Source of the DNA: a bacterium
GTDB lineage: Bacteria; Lindowbacteria; 2-12-FULL-62-27
Reading direction: 5' to 3'
NCBI GenBank assembly: GCA_016202645.1
Contig: JACQOF010000086.1
Span: 1 to 40,975 of the forward strand
Length of the DNA: 40,975 nucleotides
Shown here: positions 8,297 to 16,553 of the stretch, one piece after another
How the letters are laid out: each line of letters starts with the position of its first letter
Numbering within the stretch: position 1 is the first letter of the stretch
The notes under the pieces: model-generated
Seen by the model: the letters and a program-made list of their open reading frames with translations, nothing else
Database searches by the model: none
Told to the model about the DNA's origin: nothing
Made by a program: the position numbers and the translations under genes

Positions 8297-8470
8297 ATGA
8301 TTCACCCGGAGCTTTTGAATATTCTGGCCTGTCCAGTCTGCAAGTCGGACCTTCGATATGATCAGCCGGAAGAGAAACTGACGTGCCTCGCCTGCGGCCG
8401 GCGGTATCCGATCCGGGAGGACATTCCGATCATGCTGGAGGAAGAGGCGGAAACGCCGAAGAAGGACTAG
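8297..8470 (+). CDS. Trm112-like (YcaR-type) small zinc protein
   Basis: A 57-aa protein with two Cys pairs, CPVC and CLAC, about 20 residues apart, in the layout IHPELLNILACPVCKSDL ... YPIREDIPIML. This is the bacterial Trm112p-like family (YcaR in E. coli), small zinc-ribbon proteins found near lipid A or glycosyltransferase genes and, in other organisms, partners of methyltransferases. AAGGAGG at 8281-8287 lies 9 bases before ATG 8297. It ends 14 bases before the FapA gene. Function in this organism is not known. Confidence 0.85.
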   Translation: MIHPELLNILACPVCKSDLRYDQPEEKLTCLACGRRYPIREDIPIMLEEEAETPKKD

Positions 8471-8484
8471 AAGGAGACCAGGTC

Positions 8485-11400
8485 ATGCCGGAACCCGGAT
8501 CAGCTGATTTCGATCTCGGCGAACTCGAACAGCTCAAAAAGGACATCGACGGCCTCGAAGATACGCTCACCGGCGCCAAGACCGCCGCGGCGGCCGCGAC
8601 CACCGAGGCCCCGTCGCTGTCGGTGGATCAAGTCCTGGACGAATTTTACCGGTTCGGCGTAATTTCCCTCCCGAAAAAACTGTTGTTCTTCGACCAGCCT
8701 CTCAGCGAATTCAAAAAAGCCTTCCAGGCATTCCCCGGCCAGGTCATCATGGCGCCCACCCAGCGCGTCAAGAACGTCACCCTGAAGAGTTTTCTCGGCC
8801 GCCACCTGATTCTCGACGAGGAGAGTTGCCGGATTTTCGCGCAGGTATCGGGATGGGTCCGCTGGGTCAACAACCGCGTGACGGTGGACCTCGTCCACGA
8901 CATTCCCCGCAGCGTGGTCGGCGCGGCCATCGAGTTCGACGGAACGGTCGTGATCACGGGAAACCTGGGCAAAGGGGGAAAGGTCAAGGCGACCGGGGAC
9001 GTGTATATTCTCGGGGATGTGGAGGGCGGCGCGGTATCGAGCGGGGGTTCGGTCTACGTCTACAACGGCATCCTGCGTCGGTCATCCGTTTTCGCCGAGG
9101 GGTCCATTTTCTGCAATTTTATCGAACGCGGAGAAGCGACCGCGAAACGGGACATCTGGATCAAAATCGGTTCGGCGCACTCGCGGATCCAGGCCGGCGG
9201 AAAACTGGTGGTATTCGACCCCAAACAGCAGGGATTCATCAGCGGCACCGCCGTCGTCGGGCGGGAACTGAATGCCGCGCAGATCGGCGCCGAGGGACAG
9301 CGGGTTGACGTCGCGATCAAGCCGGAGCTCTACCGGGAACGCCTGGAGGATTTCCGGGGGTGGCTGGGCGAGGTGTTGAACGCAACCCGGGAGAGCCAGG
9401 AGAAAAAAGTGGCGGACCTGTTTTCGATCGAAGCCCAGCCGATCGCCGAGAGTCTTCAGAAGGAATCAGAATCTCCCAGTCTCCTCAGAGTCTCCTTCTC
9501 CCGGAAAATGGCCCGTGGCGTCCGGCTTTCCATCGGGCCCGCGACGACGGAGATGATGCGCGAGGAGGGATCGGGAACGTGGAAGCTCGACGGGGAAAAA
9601 CTTAAAAAAGATGCGTACGAACCGCCGGAATACGTCGAAAGCCTGACCCGCCAGTATTTCCGCGTGTCCCAGGAACCGCCCGCGGCGGATACCCTGCAGA
9701 AGCTTCGCCGGAACGTCGTTTTGACTTCCAAAGATCTCAGCAAGATCGGCGTCGTTCGCGCCATCCTCGGCCGCGCGCCCGGGGACAATCTCCTTGAGGT
9801 CCCCGCGGGCAAATCGGCGGACGACCGGCCGCAGGAGATGCGGCGGGCCGTGCTGAAGGAGCCGGCGGATAAAGACGAGCCGTTAAAGGCGTTTTTCGAA
9901 ATCGACCCGCCGCCCAAGAAAGTCAAAGTCACATGCGATGAAATCAAAAAGGGCCTCGACGCCGCTTCTGGAAAACTCGACGTCCTGAGCCACGAACTGA
10001 CCTATACCGTTCTTCAGGAGAAATCAGACGGCGTCATGGGCCTGGCCAAGCGCCCGTACATCCTCGAGATTTACAGAAAGCCGATCGACAAATCGGAGCT
10101 CGCAAAAATGACCGCGCCCGTCGCCGCACGCGCGGGCGCCGCCGCCGCGAAGGACGCGGTAAAGCGGACCGAGGGATACTACACGATCGAAAACACGCCC
10201 GACGGGCTTTTCCTGACCGTCTATCCCGCCGAGGGGGAAAACGCCAAGGGCGTGGACGTCCGGGTACTTTTGGCGGACCTCAAGTCCCGCGGTTATACGG
10301 TGAATGTTTCCGAAGCCGTGGTCCGGACCGTCGTCGAGGAATCCAAGGCCGAGCGGATCCGGCTCGCCGAGCGCCAGCCGGAGGCCAAGCTCGACGGGAA
10401 GTTCGACATCGCGGTAACGCCGGACAAGCTGAAGGCCGTCCTGACCGTGACGCCGCAGAAAGAGGGCGGGATCCCGGTCTATCCGGAAGCCGTGATGCAG
10501 AAGGTGTCGGAGATGGGCCTCAAGAACGTCGACGCCGAGTCCGTCGCCGCCTACATCGAAGGCTCCGCCTATCACGACCCGCTGCTCGTCGCCGAGGGAA
10601 ACCCGCCCGTCGACGGCGAGGACGCCAAGCTGGAATTTCTCTTCAAGACCGAATCCGAAAAAGACTTGAAGGAGGACGGCGCCGGCCGCGTCGATTACCG
10701 CGCAATGTCGGCCTTCAAGGGCGTCAAAGAGGGGGAACTCCTCGTCAAGAAATATCCGCCCACCGACGGCACCGTCGGCGTCGACGTGTTCGGCGGGGAG
10801 AGCCGCCCGAAACCCGGCAAGGACCAGGCCATGCAGGCCGGCAAGAACGTGCAGGTATCGCCCGACGGCACGGAATTTTTCGCGGTCACCAGCGGGCACG
10901 TCGTCATCACCGGCAAGACCATCCGGCTGGACAACATCCTTGAGCACAAAGGCAACGTGAATTATGAAATCGGCAACATCAATTTCGACGGCACCGTCAT
11001 CATCCGGGGCGGCGTGGAGGAAGGCTTCGTGGTGCGCGCGACCGGTGACGTTTTTGTCGAGGCCGTCTCGCGCGGGTTCGTCGAGTCCGGCGGAAACATC
11101 GTCGTCGAAAAAGGGATCATCGGCACCCCCGACACCTACGTCCGGGCCGCGGGCGACATCACGGCCAAGTTCGTCGAGAACGCGAACCTCTTCGCGGAGG
11201 GAAACGTTCTGGTCGCCGAGGCCATCCTCCATTCCAACATCTCCGCGCGGCAGAACGTGGTCCTGCGGGACGGCAAGCGCAGCGTCATCATCGGCGGCGT
11301 CGTCCGGGCCGGCGGGAGCGTCGAGGCGAAGATGGTCGGGACGGACAACGCGACGAAGACCGTGATCGAGGTCGGCTACGATCCGACCATCCGGAGCCGG

Positions 11401-11787
11401 ATCACTGAAATCGAAAAAGAGGTCGACGCGAACCGGAAAAACTTCGAGTCCGTCAAGCAGGGCATCGAGACCTTGAACAAATTGAAGGAAAAATACGGAT
11501 CCCTGCCGATCGAGAAGGAGGAACTTCTGAAAAAACTGGTGTCCACCGCCCGCGGCATCGCCGAAAAAATCCGCCAGATGCAGCGCGAACTCCTCGATCT
11601 CAACCGCCGGCTGTCCGAGGCCAAGCCCGGCGTGATCTGCGCCAAAGAGAAAGTCCTGCCCGGGTCGGTTCTCACGATCATGAATTATACCCTTCAGATT
11701 GACAAGCCATATTCCTTTGTGCGATTTTACTTTGATCCCGGCGGGGACGACATCCGTTTCGGGGAATTCAAGGAAGTGGACGTCTAG
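8485..11787 (+). CDS. FapA/DUF342 family polymer-like protein with two beta-helix units
   Basis: A 1100-aa cytoplasmic protein; typical FapA proteins have about 450-650 aa. It contains two beta-helix units: one at about residues 150-270 (repeats such as ATGDVYILGDVEGG) and the FapA C-terminal unit at about 830-965 (INFDGTVIIRGGVEEG, RATGDVFVEAVSRG). Between them, about residues 478-530, is a Jag-N-like segment ending GVMGLAKRPYILEIY. About residues 975-1047 form a coiled coil, then the family's final domain with PGSVLTIMNY. ATG 8485 has AGGAG at 8472-8476; an open extension back to 8383 overlaps the Trm112-like gene and was rejected. The family is linked to flagellar assembly and polar polymers in other bacteria; the role here is unknown. 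Confidence 0.85.
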   Translation: MPEPGSADFDLGELEQLKKDIDGLEDTLTGAKTAAAAATTEAPSLSVDQVLDEFYRFGVISLPKKLLFFDQPLSEFKKAFQAFPGQVIMAPTQRVKNVTLKSFLGRHLILDEESCRIFAQVSGWVRWVNNRVTVDLVHDIPRSVVGAAIEFDGTVVITGNLGKGGKVKATGDVYILGDVEGGAVSSGGSVYVYNGILRRSSVFAEGSIFCNFIERGEATAKRDIWIKIGSAHSRIQAGGKLVVFDPKQQGFISGTAVVGRELNAAQIGAEGQRVDVAIKPELYRERLEDFRGWLGEVLNATRESQEKKVADLFSIEAQPIAESLQKESESPSLLRVSFSRKMARGVRLSIGPATTEMMREEGSGTWKLDGEKLKKDAYEPPEYVESLTRQYFRVSQEPPAADTLQKLRRNVVLTSKDLSKIGVVRAILGRAPGDNLLEVPAGKSADDRPQEMRRAVLKEPADKDEPLKAFFEIDPPPKKVKVTCDEIKKGLDAASGKLDVLSHELTYTVLQEKSDGVMGLAKRPYILEIYRKPIDKSELAKMTAPVAARAGAAAAKDAVKRTEGYYTIENTPDGLFLTVYPAEGENAKGVDVRVLLADLKSRGYTVNVSEAVVRTVVEESKAERIRLAERQPEAKLDGKFDIAVTPDKLKAVLTVTPQKEGGIPVYPEAVMQKVSEMGLKNVDAESVAAYIEGSAYHDPLLVAEGNPPVDGEDAKLEFLFKTESEKDLKEDGAGRVDYRAMSAFKGVKEGELLVKKYPPTDGTVGVDVFGGESRPKPGKDQAMQAGKNVQVSPDGTEFFAVTSGHVVITGKTIRLDNILEHKGNVNYEIGNINFDGTVIIRGGVEEGFVVRATGDVFVEAVSRGFVESGGNIVVEKGIIGTPDTYVRAAGDITAKFVENANLFAEGNVLVAEAILHSNISARQNVVLRDGKRSVIIGGVVRAGGSVEAKMVGTDNATKTVIEVGYDPTIRSRITEIEKEVDANRKNFESVKQGIETLNKLKEKYGSLPIEKEELLKKLVSTARGIAEKIRQMQRELLDLNRRLSEAKPGVICAKEKVLPGSVLTIMNYTLQIDKPYSFVRFYFDPGGDDIRFGEFKEVDV

Positions 11788-11827
11788 GCCGAAGGGTCGG
11801 CAGAGGAGGAATATCCTGACTTTCAGT

Positions 11828-13039
11828 ATGGATGCGGCTAATCCGGGAACGCTTCGGGTTCTCATTTTCCATATTCGCATCAGCATGGGCCACGAACGGG
11901 CCGCCCAGGCTCTCGCGGCGGCCTTCCGCTCGAAAGTCCCCGGCGCCGACGTGCGCCTGGTCGAGGCCATCGGGTATTCCTCCGGGTGGCTTGCGCCGGT
12001 CGTCTGCCGGTCGTATCTCTCCATCATCAAACACGCGCCGGGCCTCTGGGATTTCCTCTACGGCCACCCGAACGCCCGCCCGGCGGCGGGGTCCCTCCTT
12101 CGGACCTGGACCCGCCGGTCGCAAAAAAAATTCCTCGGCCTCATGGCCGCGTTCCGCCCCCACGCCGTCCTCTGCACGCAGGCCCTCCCGGCCAGGATTC
12201 TGGCGACCCTCAAGGAATGGGGATATGCCGGCGAACCCGGCATGCGGGCTCCGCTCTACGCGGTCGCGACCGATTTCAGCGTCCACCCGTACTGGGCCGC
12301 CGAGCAGATCGACGGATATTTTCTGCCGGGCGCCGACGAATTCGAAACCCTGAAGTCCATGGGCGTCCCCGCCGAAAAAATTTTCACGAGCGGCATTCCC
12401 ATCCTTCCCGCGTTCGCCGAAGCGCCCTCCGATGAATCGCTGAGGACCGCGCGTCTCGAATACGGAATCGAGGAGGGCCTCCCGACCCTCATGTTCATGG
12501 GCGGCAGCCGCGGCATTGGCCTCCGCAAGGGCTTGATCCATGAACTGGAGCGGCTGCCCAGCCGGGTCAATATCCTCGCGCTCGCCGGCACAAATCCGAT
12601 TTTGATGGAACTTTTCCGGTCCTGGGCCGCCGAATCCAGGCACCGCGTCATTCCTCTTGAGTATTCCCGCGACATGCGGCCTCTCTATGCGCTGTCCGAC
12701 GTGGCCATCACCAAACCGGGCGGCCTGACTCTGGCCGAATGCATGGCCGTCGGCCTTCCCATGCTTGTGCCGTTCGCCCTCCCGGGGCAGGAACGGTACA
12801 ATCTGGAATTCCTGCGCCGCCATCAGCTCGCCGAAATCGCCGTCGGCCCCTCGGAGGTCGCGTCCCGCGTGCAGGATCTGCTCGCAAGTCTGAGCCGCCG
12901 GGCGATGTATGCGAACCGCCTCAAGTCTCACGCGAGGCCCTCGGCGGCGCTGGATATCGTCGATACGGTTCTGGACGCTCTTGGGGAGGCCGCCCCGCCC
13001 GCCTGCCCCGGCCCCTACACTTTTTCCCGCGGTCACTGA
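11828..13039 (+). CDS. GT28-type glycolipid glycosyltransferase (MGDG synthase/UgtP-like)
   Basis: 403-aa glycosyltransferase resembling MGDG synthase and processive diacylglycerol glucosyltransferase. The N-terminal part has the ISMGHERAAQALAAAF loop, which resembles the GxGH loop for lipid acceptor binding; the C-terminal donor-binding half has MFMGGSRGIGLRKG and the hallmark ITKPGGLTLAECMAVGLPML, followed by PGQERYN. It probably adds sugar from a UDP donor to a membrane lipid. The start is uncertain: AGAGGAGGA (11802-11810) is 17 bases before ATG 11828 but only about 6 before an in-frame CTG at 11816. It sits between FapA and an acyltransferase, which fits envelope lipid synthesis. Confidence 0.88.
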   Translation: MDAANPGTLRVLIFHIRISMGHERAAQALAAAFRSKVPGADVRLVEAIGYSSGWLAPVVCRSYLSIIKHAPGLWDFLYGHPNARPAAGSLLRTWTRRSQKKFLGLMAAFRPHAVLCTQALPARILATLKEWGYAGEPGMRAPLYAVATDFSVHPYWAAEQIDGYFLPGADEFETLKSMGVPAEKIFTSGIPILPAFAEAPSDESLRTARLEYGIEEGLPTLMFMGGSRGIGLRKGLIHELERLPSRVNILALAGTNPILMELFRSWAAESRHRVIPLEYSRDMRPLYALSDVAITKPGGLTLAECMAVGLPMLVPFALPGQERYNLEFLRRHQLAEIAVGPSEVASRVQDLLASLSRRAMYANRLKSHARPSAALDIVDTVLDALGEAAPPACPGPYTFSRGH

Positions 13040-13054
13040 GCCGCGCCTCCGCCG

Positions 13055-13849
13055 ATGTTCACAGCTCTCCGTCCGTCTATTTTGCCGCCGCTCTCCGAAG
13101 CCATCTGGTACGCGGCGCTCCGGCGGATTCGGCGTTGGGCGGCGGAATTGCCCGAATCCGAACTCATCCGCCGGTCAACCTGCGTCGGTCTGCGCTTCGC
13201 GCATCTGACCGGCCGCCCCGCCGGGCCCTGTGTCGCGATGGCCCGGGGACTCGCGCTGACTCTGCACTGCCGGACCCGCGGCATTTCAGCTCTGGACAAA
13301 TTTGATCCTCGCGGCGCCGCGCGCTGGGCGGCGTTTGTCCGGGATACGCAGTCCTCTTCGAAGGCTGTTTTTGTGAGCGCGCATCTGGGCCCGTTTGAAC
13401 TTCAGATGGATCTTCTGTCCACACTGCCCAATCCGGTCTTGTTTCTCTATCGAGCCTATCGCTGGCCGCCGCTTCGGCGCCTGATAGAATCTTTCCGCCG
13501 GTCGGCGCCCAACTTGACCTATCTGGAATACCGCCAGAGCCGGGAAATTCTACGGGCGATCGACCAAGGTTGCAGTCTGGCTGTTCTCGGCGATCAATCT
13601 CCACCCACCCGTGCCCTCTCCGCGCTCGGCCGCCGGACCCTCGATAGTTTTCCTCTGCGGGTCGCCTCGTCGCAGGGCATTCCGCTCTTCGTGGGGGGAC
13701 TCTTCAGCATCCCGGGCCGGGAGTGCCGGCTGGGATTTGATTTCCACCGGATTGATCCCTCCACATCGGCCGATCCGAGCGGAGACTATGTGGATGCATT
13801 CGAGCGGACCATCCGGAACAATCCGTCGGACTGGGTCTGCTTCGCCTGA
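13055..13849 (+). CDS. LpxL/HtrB-family lysophospholipid (lipid A) acyltransferase
   Basis: 264-aa acyltransferase of the lipid A late-acyltransferase family. It has the HxxxxE catalytic motif as HLGPFE (about residues 110-115), the following YRAYRWPPLRRLIESFR region, and the downstream GDQSP motif typical of HtrB/LpxL proteins, ending with PSDWVCFA where the family has a P-x-x-W motif. It is shorter than the usual 290-310 aa and lacks an obvious N-terminal membrane anchor. ATG 13055 is 15 bases after the glycosyltransferase stop; no clear ribosome site. Its stop overlaps the prfB start (TGATG). It suggests a diderm envelope, though acyl donor and acceptor are not shown. Confidence 0.8.
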   Translation: MFTALRPSILPPLSEAIWYAALRRIRRWAAELPESELIRRSTCVGLRFAHLTGRPAGPCVAMARGLALTLHCRTRGISALDKFDPRGAARWAAFVRDTQSSSKAVFVSAHLGPFELQMDLLSTLPNPVLFLYRAYRWPPLRRLIESFRRSAPNLTYLEYRQSREILRAIDQGCSLAVLGDQSPPTRALSALGRRTLDSFPLRVASSQGIPLFVGGLFSIPGRECRLGFDFHRIDPSTSADPSGDYVDAFERTIRNNPSDWVCFA

Positions 13850-14973
13850 TGGACGCGCAGGAATTCATCGCGGCGACTGCCCTCCTGAGAGGCGAGGTGG
13901 ACCGGTTGGCGTCGCTGGTGGCGGAGGGGGACATGAAATCTGAACTGGATCGAATCGAGAAAGAGGCGTCGGACCCGTCGTTCTGGTCGAATCAGCAGTC
14001 GGCCAGGGCCGTCGGGAAGCGGCGCGGAGAACTGGAATCAAAATTGGAGGATGTGGACGCGGCTCGGAGGTCCGTTTCGGACAGCGAAGCCTTCGGAGAA
14101 CTTGCCCGCGAGTCTCCCGGATTTTTGGAGGACAACGCCCCGGAGGCCGCCCGGCTCCTGGACTCCGCGCGAAAAAACATTGAACGGCTCCGGCACTCCG
14201 TCTATTTCACAGACGCCATCTCGGACAAAAACGCGATCCTCTCCGTCCATCCCGGCGCCGGCGGCGTCGAGGCCCAGGACTGGGCCGACATGCTGCTTCG
14301 GATGTTCATCCGATGGAGCGAAGGCGCCGGATTCGACGTCGAACTCCTGGACCGCCAGCCTGGCGAGGAAGCGGGAATCAAGAGCGCGACCGTCCTGGTC
14401 GGCGGAAGATTTGCTTTCGGGCTGCTCCGGTGCGAGCGGGGCATTCACCGCCTGGTCCGGATTTCGCCATTCGACGCCAACAAGCGCCGGCACACGTCTT
14501 TCGCGGCCGTTTACGTTCTTCCCGAAATCAATGAAGAGATCACCATCGACGTCCGCCCGGAGGATCTCCGGGTCGATACCTACAGGTCCAGCGGCGCGGG
14601 CGGCCAGCACGTGAACAAAACCGACAGCGCCATCCGGATCACGCATCTGCCGACCGGGATTGTGGTCAGCTGCCAGACGGAGCGGTCCCAGCACAAGAAC
14701 CGCGAAAACGCCATGAGGATTCTCCGGGCCAAACTGTATGACCGGAAGGAACAGGAAAATCAGAAGGAGCTGGACAAAATGGGAGGCGGAAAGGATGACA
14801 TCGCGTGGGGAAACCAGATCCGGTCCTATGTCCTTGCGCCCTATCAGATGGTCAAGGACCACCGGACCGATTGCGAGACCAGCGGCGTGAACGCCGTCCT
14901 CGACGGCAATATTGACGCCTTCATCGACGCGGAACTGGCGCGGCAGGCCGGCGTCCGGGAACGCGGCGCATGA
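13849..14973 (+). CDS. prfB: Peptide chain release factor 2
   Basis: Class I release factor for UGA and UAA. The 374-aa protein has the anticodon-like SPF tripeptide at residues 206-208 (which marks RF2 rather than RF1) and the GGQ catalytic motif at 251-253 inside TYRSSGAGGQHVNKTDSA. The N-terminal helical domain starts directly at ATG 13849, and the frame is uninterrupted: the programmed +1 frameshift found in many prfB genes (a UGA around codon 25) is absent. Start overlaps the acyltransferase stop by one base; the stop overlaps the next start (ATGA 14970-14973). Confidence 0.95.
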   Translation: MDAQEFIAATALLRGEVDRLASLVAEGDMKSELDRIEKEASDPSFWSNQQSARAVGKRRGELESKLEDVDAARRSVSDSEAFGELARESPGFLEDNAPEAARLLDSARKNIERLRHSVYFTDAISDKNAILSVHPGAGGVEAQDWADMLLRMFIRWSEGAGFDVELLDRQPGEEAGIKSATVLVGGRFAFGLLRCERGIHRLVRISPFDANKRRHTSFAAVYVLPEINEEITIDVRPEDLRVDTYRSSGAGGQHVNKTDSAIRITHLPTGIVVSCQTERSQHKNRENAMRILRAKLYDRKEQENQKELDKMGGGKDDIAWGNQIRSYVLAPYQMVKDHRTDCETSGVNAVLDGNIDAFIDAELARQAGVRERGA

Positions 14974-16553
14974 GCGGGATGACCGACGGGATGGAGAAGT
15001 TCCAGAAGCTCCTGGTCCGGTCGCGGCTCTGGATCATCGGCGCGGTGTTTCTCGGGATCGCCGTTTATCTCCTGCCTCACATCCTCTATTTTTCCTGGCG
15101 CCCCGCGATCCTCCTGACCGAATCGGCCGTCCGGGACATTCAGGCCATGCCGGCGGTCGCCCGGAAGCGCATGGCCGAGCGGATCCGCCAGAAAAATGTG
15201 CAGGGCGTGGCGGTCCCGGAATTGACGCTGGCGGATCTCGAGGCATCCGGAAACGCATTTGTGGCGTCGGGCAATGATCTGCTCCGGATTTTTAAAATCC
15301 AGTCCATCGCCTCCTATTACGTGTTTGAACAGGTTCGGGACAAAAATTTGAAGAACGATGGGTCCTACATATTTTTTTCGGAATCCGCTTTGTTCGAGGC
15401 GGTCCACACCGCCCTGAAGTCGCGGCTGGACCAGGGCGAAATCGCCGTCTATGAACGCGGCATCTTCCGCGCGGACGCATCCTTCCCCGATAACTTTATC
15501 CTGGAATCATCCGTCCCGCCCGGCCGCATCCGGGACATGCCCCTCGGTTGGGTGATGCCGCCCGCCGCGGGTGCCCTGTCCGCGCTCACGGAATTGACCG
15601 GCGAATCCACCTACCGGGCGGTTCTCCACCCGGCAAGCCCCGCATCGCGGACGGACACGGGATATTTCGTGATCCACGAACCGTATTTGCGGTTCCCCTG
15701 CCGCTCAATCCGGATCATCGACGACCCGCTGGATTTGATTCACGCCCGCCGCGGCGCGTCTCTGCAGTCCGTGTTTGCCGTTCCGGTCGCTTCTCCCGAT
15801 GCGTGCCTGGCGGTCGCTGGATTGCTTGTTCTGTTGGCCTTGCTGAGTTTCGTCCAGTGGACCGTGTGGGCCCCGGCGGTCGCGGCCGGGTTTGTGGTGT
15901 TGACACTGGCGATTCTCCCGGCGCAGATCAACTGGGCCGCGCTTGGCATGGCGTTTCTTCTCCCGCCGGCCGGGCTGATTCTCTGGGTGGCCGCGTCGGA
16001 CACCGGGCGCCTTCGCGCGCATCCGGTCTGGGGATCGGCAAAATTTGGCGGCCGATTTCTCGGAGTTCTGTTTCTCTCGGCGCTCGTCCCCGGCTGGCTG
16101 ATCTCCTCCCTGGCCTGGCAGTTTCCGCATCTGCAGATTGGCCGCTATGCGTTCTTTGGAAATCTTCTCCTTCCGTTTATTTCCACGGGACTTTTTCTCG
16201 CGGTGTGGAGCATCGAAGCGTCGAACCGGTCGCTCTACCTGCGGCACGTCCGGATGGGCTTGGAACTGGCCATGGCGGCGGTCGTGTTGGCCGCGCCGGT
16301 TTCGCCGGGAATCGTGTGCGTCGCCGCCGTCTGCGCATGGGCGCGCTGGATGGTCCTCCTGGAACGTGCCCGCCTCCGGGCGCAGGAAGATTCTCCCGGC
16401 ATATGGGCCGTCTTTTTCATCTCCGGCGCACTCGGTCTCAAACTCTTTTTGACGGTGTCGCCCGTTTATGCATCCCTGCTGAATCTCTCGGGGGTCATCC
16501 TGGCCGCATTCATCGGCCGCGCCTGGATGTTGCGGACACACCGGGGGATTTAG
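14970..16553 (+). CDS. Polytopic membrane protein, DUF5693-like
   Basis: 527 aa. One membrane helix at about residues 20-42 is followed by a soluble, probably extracytoplasmic domain of some 220 residues that contains VQGVAVPELTLADLEASGN, then about eight hydrophobic helices to the end. This layout and the G-V-x-x-x-A-V-x-E-x-T-L-x-D-L-E-x-x-G pattern resemble DUF5693 proteins, which in other bacteria often sit near cell-wall or exopolysaccharide genes. No catalytic motif is recognisable. ATG 14970 overlaps the prfB stop. The family assignment is tentative; the membrane topology is clear. Confidence 0.75.
   Translation: MSGMTDGMEKFQKLLVRSRLWIIGAVFLGIAVYLLPHILYFSWRPAILLTESAVRDIQAMPAVARKRMAERIRQKNVQGVAVPELTLADLEASGNAFVASGNDLLRIFKIQSIASYYVFEQVRDKNLKNDGSYIFFSESALFEAVHTALKSRLDQGEIAVYERGIFRADASFPDNFILESSVPPGRIRDMPLGWVMPPAAGALSALTELTGESTYRAVLHPASPASRTDTGYFVIHEPYLRFPCRSIRIIDDPLDLIHARRGASLQSVFAVPVASPDACLAVAGLLVLLALLSFVQWTVWAPAVAAGFVVLTLAILPAQINWAALGMAFLLPPAGLILWVAASDTGRLRAHPVWGSAKFGGRFLGVLFLSALVPGWLISSLAWQFPHLQIGRYAFFGNLLLPFISTGLFLAVWSIEASNRSLYLRHVRMGLELAMAAVVLAAPVSPGIVCVAAVCAWARWMVLLERARLRAQEDSPGIWAVFFISGALGLKLFLTVSPVYASLLNLSGVILAAFIGRAWMLRTHRGI

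Noticed and set aside
8383-8484. N-terminal extension of the FapA frame
   Set aside because: It overlaps the Trm112-like gene; ATG 8485 has its own ribosome site.
10024-12030. 668-codon open frame on the minus strand
   Set aside because: It is antisense to the FapA gene and the start of the glycosyltransferase gene, has no recognisable motif, and its length follows from high GC and third-position bias.
11768-13036. 422-codon minus-strand open frame
   Set aside because: Shadow of the MGDG-synthase-like gene, which has clear family motifs on the plus strand.
15548-16552. 5' extension of the transketolase-like frame by 335 codons
   Set aside because: It overlaps the membrane protein gene in another frame; homology starts just after GTG 16553.
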